From NCBI RefSeq assembly GCF_023074185.1, contig NZ_JADPKY010000173.1, positions 36,336 to 100,335 on the forward strand: a stretch of 64,000 bases of DNA. The letters are read 5' to 3'. Under the pieces are notes generated by a model, which saw nothing but the letters and a program-made list of their open reading frames with translations, was not told the DNA's origin and did not search any database. Positions 53,598 to 61,420 of this stretch are shown here, piece by piece. A program made the position numbers and the translations under genes. The stretch comes from Bradyrhizobium sp. 132. GTDB lineage: Bacteria > Pseudomonadota > Alphaproteobacteria > Rhizobiales > Xanthobacteraceae. Position 1 is the first letter of the stretch. Every line of letters begins with the position of its first letter.

Positions 53598-54770
53598 ATG
53601 CGTGAAGCCGTCATCGTTTCCTATGCGCGCACGGGCCTCGCAAAATCCGGCCGCGGCGGGTTCAACATCACGCCGCCGATGTCGCTGGCGGCCCACGCCA
53701 TCCAGCACGCGGTGAACCGCGCCGGTGTCGAGAAGGACTATGTCGAGGATTGCTATCTCGGCAATTGCGCCCATGGCGCGCCGAACATCGGCCGCCAGGC
53801 CGCGCTGCTCGCCGGCCTGCCGACGACCACCGCCGGCGTCTCGGTGAACCGCTTCTGCTCGTCGGGGCTGCAGACCATCGCGATGGCCGCCAACTCGATC
53901 CGCTCCGACGGCGCCGATTGCATCGTCGCCGGCGGCGTCGAGAGCATCTCGATGCCGGGCGGCGGGACGCCGAAGGAGACGATCGATCCGGAATTGCTCA
54001 AGGTCGCGCCTGACATCTTCATGGCGATGATCGACACCGCCGACATCGTCGCCGAGCGCTACAAGCTCAGCCGCGAATACCAGGACGAGTTCTCGCTGGA
54101 ATCGCAGCGCCGCATGGCGGCGTCCCAGCAGGCGGGAAAATACAAGGACGAGATCGTCCCGATGAAGACCAGGATGAAGGTCGTCGACAAGCAGACCAAG
54201 GCGGAGAGCATCGTCGACTACGTCGTCGATCGCGACGAGTGCAATCGCCCCGAGACCACGCTGGAAGGTCTCGCCAAGCTCGAGCCGGTGAAGGGCCCCG
54301 GCAAGTCCGTCACCGCCGGCAATGCCAGCCAGCTCTCGGACGGCGCCGCCGCCGTGGTGCTGATGGAAGCCAAGGACGCGGAGAAGCGCGGCCTGAAGCC
54401 GCTCGGCCGCTTCGTCGCCTGGGCGACCGCCGGCTGCGAGCCCGACGAGATGGGCATCGGACCGGTGTTCGCGATTCCGAAACTGCTCAAGCGCACCGGC
54501 CTGAAGATCGACGACATTGATCTGTGGGAGCTCAACGAGGCGTTCGCCAGCCAGTGCCTCTACTCCCGCGACAAGCTCGGCATCGATCCCGCCAAGTACA
54601 ACGTCAACGGCGGCTCGATCGCGATCGGCCATCCCTTCGGCATGACCGGCGCCCGGCTCACCGGCCACCTGCTGCAGGAAGGCGCCCGCCGCAAGGCCAA
54701 GTGGGGCGTCGTGACGATGTGCATCGGCGGCGGCCAGGGCGGCGCGGGCCTGTTCGAGATCTATAGCTGA
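53598..54770 (+). CDS. Acetyl-CoA C-acyltransferase (thiolase)
   Basis: A 390-residue thiolase for beta-oxidation or acetoacetyl-CoA turnover. Nucleophile Cys87 lies in NRFCSSGLQTIA; the C-terminal catalytic blocks are NVNGGSIAIGHPFGMTGARL and MCIGGGQGGAG. AAGGGAGAAG precedes the ATG at 53598. Degradative thiolase is likelier than the PhaA type because neither phaB nor phaC is near, but sequence alone does not settle this. Confidence 0.93.
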   Translation: MREAVIVSYARTGLAKSGRGGFNITPPMSLAAHAIQHAVNRAGVEKDYVEDCYLGNCAHGAPNIGRQAALLAGLPTTTAGVSVNRFCSSGLQTIAMAANSIRSDGADCIVAGGVESISMPGGGTPKETIDPELLKVAPDIFMAMIDTADIVAERYKLSREYQDEFSLESQRRMAASQQAGKYKDEIVPMKTRMKVVDKQTKAESIVDYVVDRDECNRPETTLEGLAKLEPVKGPGKSVTAGNASQLSDGAAAVVLMEAKDAEKRGLKPLGRFVAWATAGCEPDEMGIGPVFAIPKLLKRTGLKIDDIDLWELNEAFASQCLYSRDKLGIDPAKYNVNGGSIAIGHPFGMTGARLTGHLLQEGARRKAKWGVVTMCIGGGQGGAGLFEIYS

Positions 54771-54796
54771 GATCAAGCGATATGAATGCGAAGGGC

Positions 54797-54832
54797 ACGG
54801 CGCCGCAAGCGTGGTGCCTTTTTCGTTGCGCG
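54797..54832 (+). terminator. Possible terminator after the thiolase
   Basis: GGCAC near 54797 and GTGCC before a TTTTT run can pair, with GCGCC/GCAAGC in the loop region. The stem is imperfect, but the T-run about 55 bases after the stop suits a terminator. Nothing else is evident in the 276-base gap before the monooxygenase gene. Confidence 0.4.
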
Positions 54833-55046
54833 TCGATCGCCACGAAACTATATAGCTCGTGTCGGAAAAGGCAGACTTGGTCTGGTGAGCCCAAGTCCTT
54901 TCGGTAACGAAAGCTCTGGTCTTTGGCCTTGTGCACGAGATCCCCACGACGAACATCGGACGCCGCCAAGGCGCCCCATCGTTCGTCCGTGTGATTCTCG
55001 AAGCCCAGGGAACGCTCCGGTCGAACATCGACCACAGGAGCGTCTC

Positions 55047-56612
55047 ATGCAAACTCAATCCTCGAATCTGCAATCCTCTAGTCCATACGACGTCGTCGTT
55101 GCGGGTGCCGGCCCAGTCGGCCTGTTTCTCGCGTGCGAGTTGCGGCTCGCCGGTCTCCAGGTCCTGGTGCTGGAGCAATCGCAAGACCCGCATTCGGCGC
55201 TGAAGCAACTCCCGTTCGGCCTGCGCGGCCTTTCGATCCCCACGCTCGAGGCGTTCCACCGGCGTGGCTTGCTGGACGATATCGTGGCCGCGCAGCACCT
55301 TGCCTCAGGCGCCATCAAGTCCGCTGCCCATTGGATGCAGCAGACCCGACGGCCCGCAGGTCATTTCGCCGGCATCCAGTTCTATCAGGACAACATCGAT
55401 GTTGCGAAGTGGCCCTGGCGTCTGCCGACGCCGGCCGATGCCGGCGTCGCGGTCGATATGGAAACTCTCGAATCCGTTCTGGCCGCGCGCGCATCCCGCC
55501 TGGGCGTCGAAATCCGGCGCGGCTTCGGCGTCGATGCCGTTGCCGCTTCAGACGAAGACGTAATGGTGCAGGCGGCCGGCGAGACCTTCCGGGGACGCTG
55601 GCTCGTCGGTTGCGACGGCGGCCGCAGCACGGTGCGGAAGATGAGAGGCTTCGACTTCGTCGGCACCGACCCCGAATTCACAGGCTATTCCGTCGAAGTC
55701 GAGCTGGCCGATCCGGACAAGCTAAGCCCGGGCCGCAACTACACGCCGACGGGCGTGTATACCTTTGCGCAGCGAGGGACGATCGCGATGGTCGATTTCG
55801 ACGGTGGTGCCTTCCACCGGACCGAGCCGATCACACCCGAGCATGTGCAGAAGGTCCTGCGACGAGTCTCCTGCACGGACGTCACCATCACAGCGCTTCG
55901 GCTTGCCGCCACCTGGACGGATCGGGCCTATCAGGCCACGACATATCGCAAGGGGCGCGTGCTCCTGGCCGGCGACGCCGCCCACATCCACTCGCCGCTC
56001 GGCGGCCAAGGCCTCAATCTCGGTCTCGGCGATGCGATGAATCTCGGTTGGAAGCTGACGGCTGCGATCCGCGGAGATGCGCCCGCCGACCTCCTCGACA
56101 CCTATTCGCGCGAGCGGCATCCGGTCGGCGCGCAGATCCTCGACTGGTCGCGCGCGCAGGTCGCGATCATGCGGCCGACGCCGAGCACGCGCGCGCTCCA
56201 GGCCATCATGCGCGATCTGATCGCGACCCGGGACGGTGCGAGCTATTTCGCCGAACGCGTGCGCGGCGTTTCGCTCCGCTACGATCTCGGCGGCGGCCAT
56301 CCGCTTGTGGGCCGCAGTGTTCCCGATTTCGAATTGTTCGATGGAACGACGGTCGGAGAACGCCTCCGGACGGCGAAAGGTCTATTGCTGGATTTTGACG
56401 CTCGATCACCGCTTCAAGCGCTTGCGAGCCGCTGGAGTGGTCGGATCGATTACGTCGCTGATGACGTCAGGGATCGGCTGGGCCTGAGCGCCGTGCTGGT
56501 GCGCCCCGATGGTTTTGTCGCGTGGGCCAGTGACGGTGCGGCCGACGAGAAGGAAGCTGCTCAGGCCGCATCGCGATGGTTCGGTGAATCCTCGGCGCGC
56601 GCATCTGCGTAG
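55047..56612 (+). CDS. FAD-dependent aromatic monooxygenase (PheA/TfdB family)
   Basis: A 521-residue flavoprotein hydroxylase: GAGPVG at the FAD-binding N-terminus, the mid-protein segment GRWLVGCDGGRSTVRK, and the second FAD motif VLLAGDAAHIHSPLGGQGLN. A C-terminal thioredoxin-like domain (SVPDFELFDGTTVGERL) fits the phenol 2-monooxygenase or RdmE-like subgroup. The aromatic substrate is unknown. CAGGAG lies six bases before the ATG at 55047; the open frame upstream of it is not coding. Confidence 0.92.
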   Translation: MQTQSSNLQSSSPYDVVVAGAGPVGLFLACELRLAGLQVLVLEQSQDPHSALKQLPFGLRGLSIPTLEAFHRRGLLDDIVAAQHLASGAIKSAAHWMQQTRRPAGHFAGIQFYQDNIDVAKWPWRLPTPADAGVAVDMETLESVLAARASRLGVEIRRGFGVDAVAASDEDVMVQAAGETFRGRWLVGCDGGRSTVRKMRGFDFVGTDPEFTGYSVEVELADPDKLSPGRNYTPTGVYTFAQRGTIAMVDFDGGAFHRTEPITPEHVQKVLRRVSCTDVTITALRLAATWTDRAYQATTYRKGRVLLAGDAAHIHSPLGGQGLNLGLGDAMNLGWKLTAAIRGDAPADLLDTYSRERHPVGAQILDWSRAQVAIMRPTPSTRALQAIMRDLIATRDGASYFAERVRGVSLRYDLGGGHPLVGRSVPDFELFDGTTVGERLRTAKGLLLDFDARSPLQALASRWSGRIDYVADDVRDRLGLSAVLVRPDGFVAWASDGAADEKEAAQAASRWFGESSARASA

Positions 56613-56679
56613 CCCGCATGAGCGGAGCGATATGCGGGACCTTTCACGGGTGTCGCTTCGCTCAGGCGGACTACGCCGT

Positions 56680-59600
56680 TCACGCCTTCGCCAGCGCCGG
56701 TGCGAACACCACCTCGATCAGCGAGCCGGAGTTCGCCGCGCTCTTGATGTTGAACCGGGCGCGGTTGGCTTCGACCAGGGCTTTGGTCAGCGACAGGCTG
56801 AGCGCCGAATTGTCTTCGGCGTCGCCAGGTGGCGGGGTGCGGAACGGCTCCATCGCGGCGGCGACTTCGCGCTCGCTAAGGCCATGACCGGTGTCGCGGA
56901 TGCGAAGGGCGACCTCGCCGTGGTCGGACAGCGCCGTCGAGACGATGACCTGGCCGCCGGCGCTGGCAAGCCGGATCGAGTTCGAGATCAGATTCATGGT
57001 GATCTGCCGCATCGCGCGCGCATCCACGCTCACCTGCGGCAGCGCATGGCCGAGCGAGGTGCGGATGATGATGCGCTCGCGATTGGCCTGCGGCTGCATC
57101 ACGACCACGCAGGCTTCGACGAGATCATTGAGGTTGAGGTTGGCGAAGTTGAGGTCGAGCTTGCCGGTCTCGATCCGCGACAGCTCGAGCAGATCGTCGA
57201 TGATGGCGATCACGCGCTCGCCGGAGGCGCGGATGTCCTTCATGTACTCGCCGTAGCGCTCGTTGCCGAGCGTGCCGAAACGTTCGGAGATCATCACCTC
57301 GGAAAAGCCGATGATGGCGTTGAGCGGCGTGCGGATCTCGTGGCTGATCCGCGCCAGCATGTCGGCCTTGGCATTCGCCGCACCGTCGACGAGGCGGCGG
57401 GCCTGCGTCAGCTCGCTCTCGCCCTGCTTGCTGTGCGAGAGGTCGCGGAACACGGCGAAGAAGTTCGGGCCGTCGGGCCTGGTGCGGCCCATGATCATCG
57501 CGAGCGGAATGACGCCGCCCTTCTTTTCGCGCCCCAGCACCTCGCGGCCGTGGTCGAGCAGGCTCGCGATGTCCTGGCTCTTGAGGTTTTCGAGATAGTC
57601 GATCACGACATGCTGGCTCTCCGGTGCAAACAGCGTCACCAGATTCTGCTGCATCAGCGTCTCGCCGTCATAGCCGAACAACGCCTCGGCGCTGCGGTTG
57701 CAGGCGTGGATGTTGCCCTCGGCGTCGAACATGACGATGCCCTCGGCCGTGGTGTCGAGGATCGCGGCGAGATCTTCCGCGGCCGCATCGCCGGCCTCGG
57801 GCTCGGGCGCGAAGAGGAAGGACTCCGGGACGATGGTCTCGACGACGACAGGCGAGGCGGCAACAGGTGCAGCCACGACAGCGGCAGGATTGGGCAGCGC
57901 GCAGATCAGCGCGTGCGCGCTCTCGCCGTCCCAGTCGATCGTGTGCAGATGCGCCTCGGTGGTTGGAAGCGGCGCTTCGCCATTGGCGAGCGTCGCGCTG
58001 ATCGTAACAGGCGTGCCGCCTTGCGACGTGCTGCTGGCCGCGGACACGCCCGGCTCGACATAAAGCGCATCGAGCCCGCCGGCGTTCTCCAGTGCGCTCA
58101 GGCCGGCATAGCCCATGCGCGCGAGGAAGGCGGGGTTGGCGTAGAGCAGGCGGTCGAGCCGATAGATCAAGATGCCCGTCGGCAGCAGGTCGAGCAGCGC
58201 GCGGTCGCGCGTGCTGTGGCCGTGCGCGGGCGGCGCGGGTTCGTTCAACCATTCGGCCGGTGCGTGCGGGGCTTCCGTCTCCGGCGTCGGCGGTTCGGGC
58301 TTGATCTCTGCCGCCGGCGGCTCGGATGAAGCCGCGATGGTTTCCTTGTCGCGTTCGAGGCGCTCGGACAATTGCCGGGCCAGCTCGTTGAACGCGCTGT
58401 TCTCGACCGGCGTCAGCGTCGGCGATCTGGTGTCGCCGGGCGCTCGGAACGGCAGGACATTGGGAGGCGTTTCCACTGGCGTTTCCGGATCGGTTGGGTG
58501 TGAATTCGCTGCGGTTGTGGGTTGGGGCAGTTCAGATTCAGGCTCAGGCGGCTCGATCGGCGGCGGCGGTGCCTCCGGTTCAGACTTGGCTTCGGGCTCG
58601 GGCTCGACCACGTCGGCGGACAGGCTTTGCGGCGCCGGCGGTTCGGCCAACAGTTCGAAACGCCTGAGCGCCTCGAGCCGGTTAAGGCCGTCGACATCGC
58701 GGCAGACGCCAAATCCCTTGAAGCCCGCGAAATTGCGCGCGCCGTCATAGATGGGCAGCCCTGCAAGCTCGACCGGCAGATGCTCGCCGCCATCGGCCGG
58801 CCAGTTCACGGTGATCCCGGCCCAGGTGTCCTCGCTTGCGAGCGCCTGCGCCACGCGGCTTTCAGGATCGAGCGCAAATGCGTCGGCGATCTCGCGCCAC
58901 GGGCGGCCGAAGCCGGCGGCCGTGTGCGCGCCGATCAGGTGGATGAACTCGCTGGTTGCGAGCACAAAGCGGCCCTCTGCATCCATCTGCCAGAGAAAGC
59001 GCAGCGGATGCTGACGCGGTGCGGGCGGCTCTTCGTGGCCCGATGGCGGCTCGACCATGTGTGACGTGATCGGCGCGGCCTGCGGCGACACGATGGCCTC
59101 TGGCGAGTTTTCAACCGGAGTCTTGCACGCGGCTTCGGCGACGGCTTCCTCGACCGCTTCCTGGATCGTGGCGATCTCTGTCGTCGGCTCGCTCAAAGGC
59201 GGTTCGTGCGCGTTCGTCCCGGTTGCTTCCGGCGCTTCGACCGGCTCGGCAAAGGCGTCGAACAGCGCGAATTCGGATGGAGCCTCGTTCGGCAGCGCGG
59301 GTTGTGCATGCTCCGGCACGGCGGCTGGAGGCGCGGGCGGCGCAGCCTCGGGCTGAGCGATCTCCTCGCGCGCGATGTCTTCTTTGGCTTCAGGCGCAGC
59401 ATCCGCCTCCGCCGTCGCAGCCACCTGCACGGCAGGCTCGATCAGCGCGACCAGGCCGACATCGGCCCCGCTGCCGACCCGTTGCAGCACCATCTGGCCG
59501 ATGCCGATCGGCGTCTCGGCGCGGCCCTGGCGAAGCGCATCGCTGCGCGCCTGGTCGAGGCCGGCATCAGTGAGATCGCGGAAGCCGAGCAGGGGACGGG

Positions 59601-60078
59601 CGGTCTCGCTGGCGCCGACGAACAGGCCGTCGGGCGCGAACGCCGCCATCGGCACCTTGGCGTTATCGACGAGACGAAGCAGGCGCTCGACCAGCGGCAT
59701 GGTGTGCAAGCCGGGGTCCATCGCGGTGACGAGGACCGCGCGGCCGCCGTCGGCGAAGTCGAGCCGCGCGCAGGCGCAGGTCATCAGCGTGCCGAGCCGC
59801 GCGCCGAAGCCGCGCAGCCGTTCGAGCCGGATGGCTCCGTTCGGAGGCAGCCGGCCGGCAAGCCGGACGACCTGGCGGCGGTGGCTGTCAGCGGGGCCGA
59901 AAGTCCTGTCCGCGAGCGCGGCGCTATGTGCCGCGCCAAACAGCTTTGCGCCGACCGGATTGGCCCAGAGCACGCGCGTGCCGTCGGTCGACCAGAGCCA
60001 GGCGGGCAGCGGGGAGGTCGCGTGCACGGCCAGCCGGGGATCGCCCACACCTCGCAACTGGAAATCCGAACTCGTCAT
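56680..60078 (-). CDS. PAS-containing sensor histidine kinase, PdhS/DivJ/PleC-like
   Basis: A 1132-residue cytoplasmic kinase. PAS-like regions lie near 20-110, 355-470, 625-725 and 765-880, linked by long Pro/Glu/Ala-rich stretches. The dimerisation box is ISHEIRTPLNAIIGFSEVM with His913, and the G1 box DTGHGLS is near 1062. The G2 box, normally GTGLGL, reads NSALSL before SLTKALVEANR, so its glycines are gone. The architecture matches PdhS-type cell-cycle kinases of Rhizobiales that act on DivK. A near-match CtrA box lies 60 bases upstream. Confidence 0.88.
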   Translation of the reverse strand: MTSSDFQLRGVGDPRLAVHATSPLPAWLWSTDGTRVLWANPVGAKLFGAAHSAALADRTFGPADSHRRQVVRLAGRLPPNGAIRLERLRGFGARLGTLMTCACARLDFADGGRAVLVTAMDPGLHTMPLVERLLRLVDNAKVPMAAFAPDGLFVGASETARPLLGFRDLTDAGLDQARSDALRQGRAETPIGIGQMVLQRVGSGADVGLVALIEPAVQVAATAEADAAPEAKEDIAREEIAQPEAAPPAPPAAVPEHAQPALPNEAPSEFALFDAFAEPVEAPEATGTNAHEPPLSEPTTEIATIQEAVEEAVAEAACKTPVENSPEAIVSPQAAPITSHMVEPPSGHEEPPAPRQHPLRFLWQMDAEGRFVLATSEFIHLIGAHTAAGFGRPWREIADAFALDPESRVAQALASEDTWAGITVNWPADGGEHLPVELAGLPIYDGARNFAGFKGFGVCRDVDGLNRLEALRRFELLAEPPAPQSLSADVVEPEPEAKSEPEAPPPPIEPPEPESELPQPTTAANSHPTDPETPVETPPNVLPFRAPGDTRSPTLTPVENSAFNELARQLSERLERDKETIAASSEPPAAEIKPEPPTPETEAPHAPAEWLNEPAPPAHGHSTRDRALLDLLPTGILIYRLDRLLYANPAFLARMGYAGLSALENAGGLDALYVEPGVSAASSTSQGGTPVTISATLANGEAPLPTTEAHLHTIDWDGESAHALICALPNPAAVVAAPVAASPVVVETIVPESFLFAPEPEAGDAAAEDLAAILDTTAEGIVMFDAEGNIHACNRSAEALFGYDGETLMQQNLVTLFAPESQHVVIDYLENLKSQDIASLLDHGREVLGREKKGGVIPLAMIMGRTRPDGPNFFAVFRDLSHSKQGESELTQARRLVDGAANAKADMLARISHEIRTPLNAIIGFSEVMISERFGTLGNERYGEYMKDIRASGERVIAIIDDLLELSRIETGKLDLNFANLNLNDLVEACVVVMQPQANRERIIIRTSLGHALPQVSVDARAMRQITMNLISNSIRLASAGGQVIVSTALSDHGEVALRIRDTGHGLSEREVAAAMEPFRTPPPGDAEDNSALSLSLTKALVEANRARFNIKSAANSGSLIEVVFAPALAKA

Positions 60079-60139
60079 CCGACCGGCTTCGCGTCTCGCT
60101 TGTCAGCATCAAGGTGCAAGGCTGCCGGGAATGACAGCC

Positions 60140-60154
60140 TTAAGAAAGGGTTAG
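60140..60154. promoter_or_regulatory. Near-match CtrA box upstream of the kinase
   Basis: TTAAGAAAGGGTTAG matches TTAA-N7-TTAA in seven of eight fixed positions and lies 62 bases before the kinase ATG. If used, it would link the kinase gene to the regulator whose pathway it feeds. Confidence 0.3.
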
Positions 60155-60262
60155 TATCGCGCGCCGGCGCGGGCAGGTCCACGGCGCCGGTCCCTAGCGG
60201 CGGCCCAAAGCCGCGATAACCTTAATGTGGCTGACCCCGCAAGCCGCAGCGCGGTTGCATCC

Positions 60263-60364
60263 CCATCCTTCGCGACGCCCGCTTTTTGGCGGGTTCCTCG
60301 GGCGCCGACGCCGCCCAGCCTCATCCTGAGGAGACCGCGCAGCGGTCGTCTCGAAGGACGAGGC
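60263..60364. repeat. Intergenic palindromic repeat (CATCCTGAGGAG family)
   Basis: CATCCTTCGCGACGCCCGC begins the unit, and CTCATCCTGAGGAGACCGCG with TCTCGAAGGACGAGG closes it. It shares its core with 24798-24944 and 856-900. It is the main feature of the 554-base gap between the kinase and phasin genes. Confidence 0.7.
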
Positions 60365-60442
60365 GCGCGCTCAAATTGCCGCCCAAATACCTCAACCGAG
60401 GGTTCCCCCGTCCGGGAACCTCATCTTTACCGAGATTAAATT

Positions 60443-60475
60443 TTGCAATGCACCCTCCCAACCCGTTGCGTTGCA
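60443..60475 (+). promoter_or_regulatory. Paired TTGC..TGCA boxes (candidate PhaR operator)
   Basis: TTGCAATGCA (60443-60452) and TTGCGTTGCA (60466-60475) are eight of ten identical, with starts 23 bases apart, about two helical turns. TGC-rich sites of this kind are bound by PhaR, the polyhydroxybutyrate-responsive repressor of phasin genes in alphaproteobacteria. The phasin gene starts 157 bases downstream. Confidence 0.5.
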
Positions 60476-60632
60476 CAATGTTGACATCTTAGGCAGGCAT
60501 GGTCCGGGCGCTGGGCGAGCCATCATTCGTTTCGCGTTTCCAGTCTTGGTACCCGCCAACACATGGCCCCGGTTGGCCGGCGGGCGCGGCCGGAAGGCTC
60601 ACTCCGTTTTTTCATTAGTGTGAGGGATAACC

Positions 60633-61067
60633 ATGACAGGTGCGACTGATCCGTTTTCTGCCTCGATCATTCCGTTCGAGGTCCCCGAGCAGATGCGTGC
60701 GTTCGCCGAAAAGGGCGTGTCGCAGGCCCGCGAGAGCTACGCCAAGTTCAAGGACGCCGCCGAGACCCACAACGGCACCGTCGAGGCCGTGTTCACCTCC
60801 GCCAACAAGGGCGCGAGCGAGTACACCGCCAAGCTGGTGGAGTTCATGAAGGCCAACACCAGCGCCCAGCTCGACTTCGCCCAGCAGCTGTTCAGCCTCA
60901 AGTCGCCGGCCGAAGCGCTGCAGCTGTGGACCGGCCACACCCGCACCCAGCTCGAGACCTTCCAGTCCCAGGCCAAGGAGCTGGTCGAGCTGACCCAGCG
61001 CGTCGCCGCGGCGACCGCCGAGCCGATCAAGGCCAGCGCCGCGAAGCTCTACACGCCCGCCGCCTAA
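60633..61067 (+). CDS. Phasin family protein
   Basis: A 144-residue amphipathic helical protein that coats polyhydroxyalkanoate granules. The Phasin_2 pattern is seen in VPEQMRAFAEKGVSQARESY, AAETHNGTVEAVFTSANKGA and FAQQLFSLKSPAEALQLWTG, with an Ala-rich end. The ATG begins MTGATDPFSASIIPFEVPEQ. A candidate PhaR operator lies upstream and an intrinsic terminator downstream, so it is an independent, probably granule-responsive transcript. Confidence 0.93.
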   Translation: MTGATDPFSASIIPFEVPEQMRAFAEKGVSQARESYAKFKDAAETHNGTVEAVFTSANKGASEYTAKLVEFMKANTSAQLDFAQQLFSLKSPAEALQLWTGHTRTQLETFQSQAKELVELTQRVAAATAEPIKASAAKLYTPAA

Positions 61068-61091
61068 GCGGATTGGGTCGTTTGAGTTAAG

Positions 61092-61118
61092 AAACCCGGG
61101 CCTAGAGCCCGGGTTTTG
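61092..61118 (+). terminator. Intrinsic terminator after the phasin gene
   Basis: AAACCCGGGC, loop CTAGA, GCCCGGGTTTT followed by GCTTT: a perfect 10-bp stem with a T-tract, 25 bases after the stop. Confidence 0.93.
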
Positions 61119-61260
61119 CTTTGGAAATAACGTCGCCGAGCGGACGATTTGGGCGTCTTGCGGCCTTGCCAAAAACGCCCGTTGCACCTAGTTTCCGCCC
61201 CGTCCAGCCCCCTTAGGTCACGGCCCTTTCAGGGCGCCCAGAGGCGCGGCTCGCAAGGAT

Positions 61261-61337
61261 GCAGTTGTAGCTCAGTTGGTTAGAGCGCCTGTCTGTGGAA
61301 CAGGAGGTCGGTGGTTCGAGCCCACCCAACTGTACCA
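61261..61337 (+). tRNA. tRNA-His (GTG)
   Basis: A full cloverleaf of 77 bases with encoded CCA. The anticodon loop CTGTGGA gives GTG, between CCTGT and ACAGG. The T-arm is GGTGG-TTCGAGC-CCACC. The acceptor stem pairs GCAGTTG with CAACTGT, making a G1:U72 wobble, with A73; the base before G1 is T, so the usual G-1 is not encoded. This is the known alphaproteobacterial form. An integrase gene starts 84 bases downstream, so its 3' end is the likely attachment site. Confidence 0.97.
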
Positions 61338-61420
61338 CCGTTGCGGATTACTCCGCGTTCCCAGCATCTTATTGATAGACCAGTGGATTTGCGCCGCCTA
61401 AAATACAAAAGGCTGCACAA

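Noticed and set aside
51792..55298. A very long open frame on the minus strand opposite serA and the thiolase gene
   Set aside because: The plus-strand genes are certain from family motifs. The antisense frame has no recognisable domain and is dominated by Arg/Asp/Leu/Gly typical of shadow frames in GC-rich codon usage.
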